Shown in pieces: positions 47,846-52,849 of a stretch of DNA of 52,849 bases; positions within the stretch are counted from its first letter, which is position 1; each line of letters opens with the position of its first letter. The translations under genes and the position numbers were made by a program. The stretch is from contig JBHELT010000066.1 of NCBI GenBank assembly GCA_046262935.1, positions 1 to 52,849 of the forward strand, given 5' to 3'. Source of the stretch: JBHELT01 sp046262935 (lineage in GTDB: Bacteria; Actinomycetota; CADDZG01; JAHWKV01). Below the pieces are notes generated by a model. It searched no databases. It worked only from the letters and a program-made list of their open reading frames with translations, and had not been told where the DNA came from.

Positions 47846-50146
47846 ATGTCAGACACATCTATCCATTCAACAGAGCGGAAGATCGGTGATCCTGTTTTCA
47901 GGTTCGAGACCGGTCGTTTCGCGATGCAAGCCGACGGAGCAGTACTCGCTCAGGCCGGTGAAACAACCATCCTCGTCGCGGCAACCGCGTCGCGCAACCC
48001 ACGCGAGGGGATCGACTTCTTCCCGCTGACCATCGATTACGAAGAGCGCATGTACGCGGCGGGCAAGATCCCTGGTGGCTTCTTCCGCAGAGAGGGCCGC
48101 GCAGGGGAGAAGGCGATACTCACCGCGCGCCTGATCGATCGTCCACTCCGTCCTTGTTTCCCAGATGGTTTCCGCAATGACGTCCACATCGTTGGCATCG
48201 TCAATGCGGTCGACGGCATGAACCCGCCCGACATCTTGGCGATCAATGCAGCTTCGGCTGCACTTGTTCTTTCTGGGATCCCATTCCTAGGCCCTATCGG
48301 TGCAGTTCGACTCGCGCACGTCGATGGTTCTTGGGTCCCCAATCCAACGTTCCAGCAATCCGAAGGCGCAACCTTTGAGATGGTGGTCGCCGGCCGCAAG
48401 AGCGACGCCGGTGTCGTAGAAGTGTTGATGGTCGAGGCAGGCGCCACCGCGGCATCGTTCGATCTGATAGCCGAAGGTGCGCCCGAGGTGAACGAAGATA
48501 TCGTTGGCGGCGGACTGCAAGAGTCGTTGCAGTGGATCGGTGAATCGATCTCGATGCAGGAAGAACTCGCTGCCTCCGCTGGCAAGAAGCAGCAGCGCAA
48601 GAACTTCCTCATCGAGTCCGAGATCGACCCCGCGATGAAGCAGCGAGTGACCGAACTGAGTCGCGACAAACTCGCCGAAGTCTTGGTCATCGCCGACAAG
48701 TTCGAGCGCGAACTAGCCGTCGACGAGATCGGCGCAACGGTCAAGAAGTCGCTGGAGGAAGAGTTCCCCGACAGCGGCAAGCAGATCGGCAACGCTTTCT
48801 ACAAACTAACCAAGTCGCTCGTGCGCGATCGAATCGTCACCGAAGGTTTGCGCATCGATGGTCGCGGAACCCGCGACATCCGAACGATCACTTGTGAAGT
48901 TGGTCTCATACCACGAGTGCACGGTTCCGGCTTGTTCACTCGTGGACAGACGCAGGTGCTCTCTACCGTGACGCTCGGCATGCTCAAGATGGAGCAGATG
49001 CTCGACGACCTTGGCATCGCCGACTCCAAACGCTACATGCATCATTACAATGACCCGCCGTTCTCTTATGGCGAGGCTGGTTTCATGAGAGGCCCTGGCC
49101 GCAGAGCCATCGGACACGGCGCACTTGCTGAGAAGGCATTGCTTCCCGTGATACCCGACGAAGATGTCTTCCCTTACGCGCTTCGCGTTGTGAGCGAGAT
49201 CCTTTCATCGAACGGATCGACATCGATGGCGAGCGTTTGTGGTTCGACGCTTTCTCTCATGGATGCAGGCGTTCCGATCAAGGCCCCTGTGGCAGGTATC
49301 GCGATGGGTCTTATCAAAGAAGGCGACAAGTTCGTAACCTTGACCGACATCCTTGGCGCCGAAGATGCCTATGGCGACATGGACTTCAAGGTAGCGGGGA
49401 CCGAAACCATGATCACCGCGCTCCAATTGGACACCAAGATCGCTGGGATACCAGCAGACGTTCTGGCGGCCGCTTTGCCGCAGGCTCGCGAGGCGAGGTT
49501 GTTCATCCTCGGCAAGATCGCCGAAGTCCTGGCAACGCCGCGGAGCGATCTCAATGCTTACGCGCCGCGCATCATCGCTTTCCAGATCCCGGTCGACAAG
49601 ATCGGCGAGGTCATCGGCCCGAAAGGAAAGCGCATCAACGAGATCATCGCTGCGACCGGCGTCGAGATCGACATCGAAGACGACGGAACGGTTCGCATCG
49701 GTGCCCGCGAGGTTGGCCCTGCCGACGAAGCACGCCGCAGGATCGAAGAGGTCGCCAACCCGCACATCCCGCAGGTTGGTGAACGTTTCGACGGCAAGGT
49801 CGTAAAGATCATGGACTTCGGGGCATTCGTGAACCTAGGCGGTGCGACCGATGGACTGGTGCACATCTCCAAGATCGGCGGAACCAGAAGGATCGCCCGC
49901 GTCGAAGACGTTCTTTCCGAAGGCGACATGCTGGAGGTAGAAGTGACCGAGATCGACCAGCGCGGAAAGATCTCGCTGACGCCGGTTAACCCGCCGCCTC
50001 GCGTTGCGGAACTGCCTGAAGACTACGAATCGAAGAACCAACGGCCGAGCAGGCCTAGCGGTGGCGATCGCGATCGTGGGCCGCGACGCGGTGGCGATCG
50101 AGACCGCGACCGGGGGCCGCGTCGAGACCGTCCTCGCGGCGACTGA
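47846..50146 (+). CDS. pnp: Polyribonucleotide nucleotidyltransferase (PNPase)
   Basis: PNPase degrades RNA 3' to 5' by phosphorolysis. The 766-residue protein has the first RNase PH domain (about 10-220), a helical linker, the second RNase PH domain (about 336-555, with GRGTRDIR, RGQTQVLSTVTLG and SMASVCGSTLSLMDAGVP), a KH domain (IGPKGKRINEI) and an S1 domain (about 643-715). The C-terminal 40 residues are Arg/Asp/Gly-rich repeats (GGDRDRGPRR). The ATG follows GGAGG. Confidence 0.97.
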   Translation: MSDTSIHSTERKIGDPVFRFETGRFAMQADGAVLAQAGETTILVAATASRNPREGIDFFPLTIDYEERMYAAGKIPGGFFRREGRAGEKAILTARLIDRPLRPCFPDGFRNDVHIVGIVNAVDGMNPPDILAINAASAALVLSGIPFLGPIGAVRLAHVDGSWVPNPTFQQSEGATFEMVVAGRKSDAGVVEVLMVEAGATAASFDLIAEGAPEVNEDIVGGGLQESLQWIGESISMQEELAASAGKKQQRKNFLIESEIDPAMKQRVTELSRDKLAEVLVIADKFERELAVDEIGATVKKSLEEEFPDSGKQIGNAFYKLTKSLVRDRIVTEGLRIDGRGTRDIRTITCEVGLIPRVHGSGLFTRGQTQVLSTVTLGMLKMEQMLDDLGIADSKRYMHHYNDPPFSYGEAGFMRGPGRRAIGHGALAEKALLPVIPDEDVFPYALRVVSEILSSNGSTSMASVCGSTLSLMDAGVPIKAPVAGIAMGLIKEGDKFVTLTDILGAEDAYGDMDFKVAGTETMITALQLDTKIAGIPADVLAAALPQAREARLFILGKIAEVLATPRSDLNAYAPRIIAFQIPVDKIGEVIGPKGKRINEIIAATGVEIDIEDDGTVRIGAREVGPADEARRRIEEVANPHIPQVGERFDGKVVKIMDFGAFVNLGGATDGLVHISKIGGTRRIARVEDVLSEGDMLEVEVTEIDQRGKISLTPVNPPPRVAELPEDYESKNQRPSRPSGGDRDRGPRRGGDRDRDRGPRRDRPRGD

Positions 50147-50179
50147 CGACCGCCTTCCGGCGGAACCGGAGGTGAATCG

Positions 50180-51433
50180 TTGATCTTCGATAGGACAGAT
50201 CTGCCAAGCGGCATCAGGGTCCTTAGCGAAAAGATGCCCGAGGTGCGTTCTGCCACCATCGGGTTCTGGATCGGCGTTGGTTCGCGGGATGAACCTGCAG
50301 AACTGCAAGGCTCTTCGCACTTCTTGGAGCATCTGTTGTTCAAGGGAACCGAGCGGCGCACCGCCAAAGACATCGCCGAATCTTTCGACGCGGTCGGGGG
50401 CGAGGCTAACGCTTACTCGGCCAAGGAGTACACGTGCTTCTACGCGAGAGTCCTGGACAAAGACCTTCACATGGCAACCGAAGTGCTGACAGACATCCTC
50501 ATAGCGCCGAAGATCATCGACGAAGACGTCGAGTCAGAGCGAAACGTCATCCTCGAGGAGATCGCGATGCACGAGGACACTCCGGAAGACCTGGTCCACG
50601 ATGTCTTCATCGAGACCCTCTATGGAGTGCACCCATTGGGCCGCGAAGTGATGGGCACGACCGAGACCGTAAAGCGCATCAACGCAGCGAGCCTTCGTGA
50701 TTTTCACGTCGGCAACTACCACGCGGGAAACATCGTTGTGTCCGCGGCGGGAAACATCGATCACGACGACCTAGTCGCGTCTATCGACTCCGCCTTCGTA
50801 ACCAAGGGAGCAAGCAGGGTGGTTAGGGCTCCGGTCGTTCCTGAGGCCATGAGCAGCCTCCGGGTTCTCGATCGAAAGACCGAGCAGGCACATCTGGTGA
50901 TCGGGGGCATGGGCTACTCAAGGGAGCACCCGATGCGATGGGCTTGGGGAGTACTCGACAACCTGCTTGGGGGCGGTATGTCGTCGCGATTGTTCCAAGA
51001 GATAAGAGAAAAGCGCGGCCTTGCGTACAACGTTTATTCGTATAGGAACTCGTTTAGCGAAACGGGTTCTTGGGCGGTTTACGCGGGATCGTCGCCGAGC
51101 ACTACCCAGCAACTGATCGGCCTCATCTACGACGAACTCGACCGCCTTGTCGAGGCAGGAATCACGAAAGAGGAACTCGACCGCGCAAAGGGACACATGC
51201 GCGGGGGAGTGGTGCTTGGATTAGAGGACCCAGCGTCGCGGATGACGCGCCTTGGAAAGTCGGAACTCGTTCACGGCGAGATACTTTCCATCGACGACGT
51301 GATCGCACGAATAGACGAAGTGACGATCGAAGACGTTGCCGCCGTTGCCCAAGACCTATTGAAGCCCGAGTCGCGGGTAGTGTGCGTCATCGGCCCCTTC
51401 ACCGTTGACGACTTCGCAGCCTGGGCGAGGTAA
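50180..51433 (+). CDS. M16 family zinc peptidase
   Basis: The 417-residue protein is a single-chain processing-peptidase-like M16B enzyme. It has the inverted zinc motif HFLEH (His47, Glu50, His51) with the third ligand likely Glu127 in VILEEI, and the C-terminal RGLAYNVYSY segment of the family. Such peptidases commonly follow pnp in Gram-positive bacteria and actinobacteria. The TTG start is supported by GGAGGTG eight bases upstream. Confidence 0.93.
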   Translation: MIFDRTDLPSGIRVLSEKMPEVRSATIGFWIGVGSRDEPAELQGSSHFLEHLLFKGTERRTAKDIAESFDAVGGEANAYSAKEYTCFYARVLDKDLHMATEVLTDILIAPKIIDEDVESERNVILEEIAMHEDTPEDLVHDVFIETLYGVHPLGREVMGTTETVKRINAASLRDFHVGNYHAGNIVVSAAGNIDHDDLVASIDSAFVTKGASRVVRAPVVPEAMSSLRVLDRKTEQAHLVIGGMGYSREHPMRWAWGVLDNLLGGGMSSRLFQEIREKRGLAYNVYSYRNSFSETGSWAVYAGSSPSTTQQLIGLIYDELDRLVEAGITKEELDRAKGHMRGGVVLGLEDPASRMTRLGKSELVHGEILSIDDVIARIDEVTIEDVAAVAQDLLKPESRVVCVIGPFTVDDFAAWAR

Positions 51434-51443
51434 CTTTCGACCC

Positions 51444-51845
51444 TTACCGCCCGGGCCTTACCTCAACGAATCCAGCCGCGGAGAAATCTCCGTCGAAAGC
51501 GAGTGCGTCCTTGAGCCGCAGTCGCCGCATCAGAGCGAAGCTAGTTGCATCGACGAAGCTATAGTCACGTTCATCGTGGCGTCGTAACCAGCGCCAAGCT
51601 TCTGCGACTAAGTCCTCATCAACGTGCCGTATGGTCAACGTCGATAGCTTTGTCGTTGCATCGAAGAATTCGGCGGCCCTCATGTGGCCAGCCTTTCTTC
51701 GCAGGAAGGTCCAAGTCTCGCCGATCACCAGGTCAGTTGTGATGAGCGCGCCAGGCCCAGCCTGCCAGACATTCTTTGCGTCTTCATGACGGGAGTCTCG
51801 ACGGAAGCGAAGGCCGACCCAGAAAGAAGTGTCGACGAATTTCAC
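51444..51845 (-). CDS. PIN-domain toxin, VapC-like
   Basis: A 133-residue PIN-domain protein. The acidic residues expected for an RNase active site are visible: Asp5 (FVDTS), Glu43 (IGET), Asp94 and Asp99 (DYSFVDATSF) and Asp118/Asp120 (FDGDF). VapC toxins cut tRNA or rRNA when not bound by the antitoxin. The start overlaps the stop of the upstream antitoxin-like gene (ATGA), the standard VapBC layout. It converges with the M16 peptidase. Confidence 0.88.
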   Translation of the reverse strand: MKFVDTSFWVGLRFRRDSRHEDAKNVWQAGPGALITTDLVIGETWTFLRRKAGHMRAAEFFDATTKLSTLTIRHVDEDLVAEAWRWLRRHDERDYSFVDATSFALMRRLRLKDALAFDGDFSAAGFVEVRPGR

Positions 51846-52057
51846 TGACGGTAGATCACGTCGTCGAGATCGCCCGCAGAGTCATCGATGTCTCCGATCA
51901 AAGCATTCATGGAGTCGGTGCCCTGGGATCCGCCCGAAAGATGTTCACGCACGTAAGAGCGGATGAGAGCTGCTTTCGACGTCCTGCGTTTGGCTGCTTC
52001 GATCGCAAGAGCATCGTCCATCTCCGCTTCGATGCTGATCTGCAGGCGCTTCATCAT
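51842..52057 (-). CDS. Ribbon-helix-helix antitoxin, VapB-like
   Basis: The short protein starts MMKRLQISIEAEMDDALAIE and continues with RRTSKAALIRSYVREHL, a ribbon-helix-helix fold, followed by an acidic tail that would bind the toxin. The frame allows earlier starts to 52075, but ATG 52057 is chosen because a TATGAT box lies six bases before it, as for other leaderless genes here. It should repress its own promoter through the inverted repeat at 52056-52072. Confidence 0.8.
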   Translation of the reverse strand: MMKRLQISIEAEMDDALAIEAAKRRTSKAALIRSYVREHLSGGSQGTDSMNALIGDIDDSAGDLDDVIYRQ

Positions 52058-52072
52058 GTATTCATCATACAT
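52056..52072 (-). promoter_or_regulatory. VapBC promoter and operator-like repeat
   Basis: ATGTAT-TCATC-ATACAT is an inverted repeat that covers the minus-strand -10 box TATGAT (52069 to 52064) and the start codon. It is a plausible binding site for the antitoxin. Confidence 0.4.
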
Positions 52073-52114
52073 CATACTAAGGTTGATACATCACAGTAGA
52101 TGGAATCAACAGAG

Positions 52115-52135
52115 TGAGTGTAAACTACACACTCA
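52115..52135 (+). promoter_or_regulatory. Operator-like palindrome over the -10 box of the ArsR-like gene
   Basis: TGAGTGT (52115-52121) and ACACTCA (52129-52135) are perfect inverted arms around seven bases, and TAAACT (52121-52126) inside is a good -10 box. The regulator gene follows, so autoregulation is likely. Confidence 0.5.
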
Positions 52136-52155
52136 GTGGGAGAGGAGCATAGGAA

Positions 52156-52782
52156 ATGGACAAGCCAGAGATGGAGCGATTGGCCAAGGATCCCGATATG
52201 AAGCGGCGCCGTCTCGCCATCACCGACCCAACTCGGATGAGGATCTTGGGGCTGGTTTCGGAATCGGAAGACGGGATGACCGCCAAGGACCTAGCGGAAA
52301 GGCTCAGAGTCGATGCCAACCGCCTCTACTATCACATCCGGATCCTGGAAGAGGCCGGCGTCATCGAAGCGTCCGAGCTTCGTTGGTCCGGCAGGACCAC
52401 CGAGCGCGTTTACAAAGAGGCATATTCAGGCCGTTACATCTGGGATATCGACGAACCAGGTGAGTTAGCGGCGCACTTGTCATCGCAGCTCGAGCTCGCC
52501 AAACTGGACGGCGAGGAGACATTGTTCGAGCAGTCGCGGCGGGTCGCTGATGGCGATCAACCGCCCCACATGAGTTGGGGGCGCGGCCTGATCCGAACAA
52601 CGCGCGAAGAGATCTTGCAGTTTGATAAACGACTGAATGAACTCATGGCCGAGTTCCGCGATAGAGCACGAACCATCCGGGAGGGCAGTGAGATCCCGGA
52701 GCTGAAGAAGATGATGTTTACATGGGTCCAATGCGAACAGCCCCTCGCCGAACCCGCCGCCAGTGATCCCTTATCAGCGTGA
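52156..52782 (+). CDS. ArsR-like winged-helix transcriptional regulator
   Basis: The 208-residue protein has an N-terminal winged helix of the ArsR/HTH_20 type (about 18-90): ITDPTRMRILGLV, GMTAKDLAERLRVDANRLYYHIR and LEEAGVIEASE. The C-terminal 110 residues form a helical effector or dimerisation region without obvious metal-binding cysteines. Good ribosome binding site AGAGGAG. The target beyond its own promoter is unknown; it is divergent from vapBC and may share that control region. Confidence 0.85.
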   Translation: MDKPEMERLAKDPDMKRRRLAITDPTRMRILGLVSESEDGMTAKDLAERLRVDANRLYYHIRILEEAGVIEASELRWSGRTTERVYKEAYSGRYIWDIDEPGELAAHLSSQLELAKLDGEETLFEQSRRVADGDQPPHMSWGRGLIRTTREEILQFDKRLNELMAEFRDRARTIREGSEIPELKKMMFTWVQCEQPLAEPAASDPLSA

Positions 52783-52849
52783 GTTAGTCGCCACTTGACC
52801 CCGTTGCCTTGTCCTCACCGTACATGACGTGGCCCCCAGGCGCCAACTG

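Overview
The window reads as a core chromosomal segment of a member of the Actinobacteriota, possibly Acidimicrobiia-like. The phylum call rests on gene families and order: a DivIVA-like coiled-coil gene, DUF177, rpmF, rnc and mutM in a row; lepB, rnhB, DUF2469, yraN, comM and dprA in a row; a ClpS/DUF2017 pair; a WhiG/FliA-type sigma factor; and a DUF222-HNH (13E12-type) endonuclease. GTG and TTG starts are frequent, and several genes seem to be leaderless. The class-level placement is only a guess. There is no prophage, insertion sequence, CRISPR array, rRNA or tRNA that I can support.

Layout. (1) 1-5.2 kb: 3' end of recG, rsmD, coaD, DivIVA-like, DUF177, rpmF, rnc, mutM and an alpha/beta hydrolase form one tightly packed operon. 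(2) 5.2-9.1 kb is more accessory: an unusual one-pass membrane protein with a repeated motif, a secreted protein, a cyclic-nucleotide-binding-fold protein, a small zinc ribbon with a palindromic operator, and an archaeal-type phosphoglycerate mutase. (3) 9.1-18.5 kb: smc-ftsY and ffh (chromosome organisation and SRP targeting), with a GAF histidine kinase and a class III nucleotide cyclase on the other strand. (4) 18.5-28.4 kb: rpsP, khpA, rimM, trmD, rplS, lepB, rnhB, DUF2469, then clpS/DUF2017 divergent from yraN, a PaaG-like crotonase, a beta-propeller-like protein, comM and dprA. (5) 28.4-37.6 kb: whiG-like sigma, rpsB, tsf, pyrH, frr, cdsA, dxr, rseP, proS. (6) 37.6-39.2 kb: DUF222-HNH endonuclease. 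(7) 39.2-51.4 kb: rimP, nusA, infB, DUF503, rbfA, nrnA, truB, ribF, a small zinc ribbon, rpsO, pnp and an M16 peptidase. (8) 51.4-52.8 kb: a VapBC-type toxin-antitoxin pair and an ArsR-like regulator.

Most genes serve ribosome biogenesis, translation, RNA processing or protein targeting, and many are joined by ATGA or TGATG overlaps. The most interesting material lies between genes. There is a family of structured dispersed repeats (six units at two loci) whose first bases supply the stop codon of the upstream gene both times. A multi-helix RNA leader precedes rplS, and a promoter/hairpin/terminator module precedes rimP-nusA-infB. A long hairpin precedes pnp. A 22-codon leader ORF is coupled to the sigma factor gene. 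A recurring TANNNT-N6-start arrangement suggests leaderless transcripts, including a back-to-back promoter shared by clpS and yraN. rimM has no ordinary start codon in front of its conserved N-terminus.

All calls come from reading the sequence and recalled family motifs. No database search, folding program or expression data was available.
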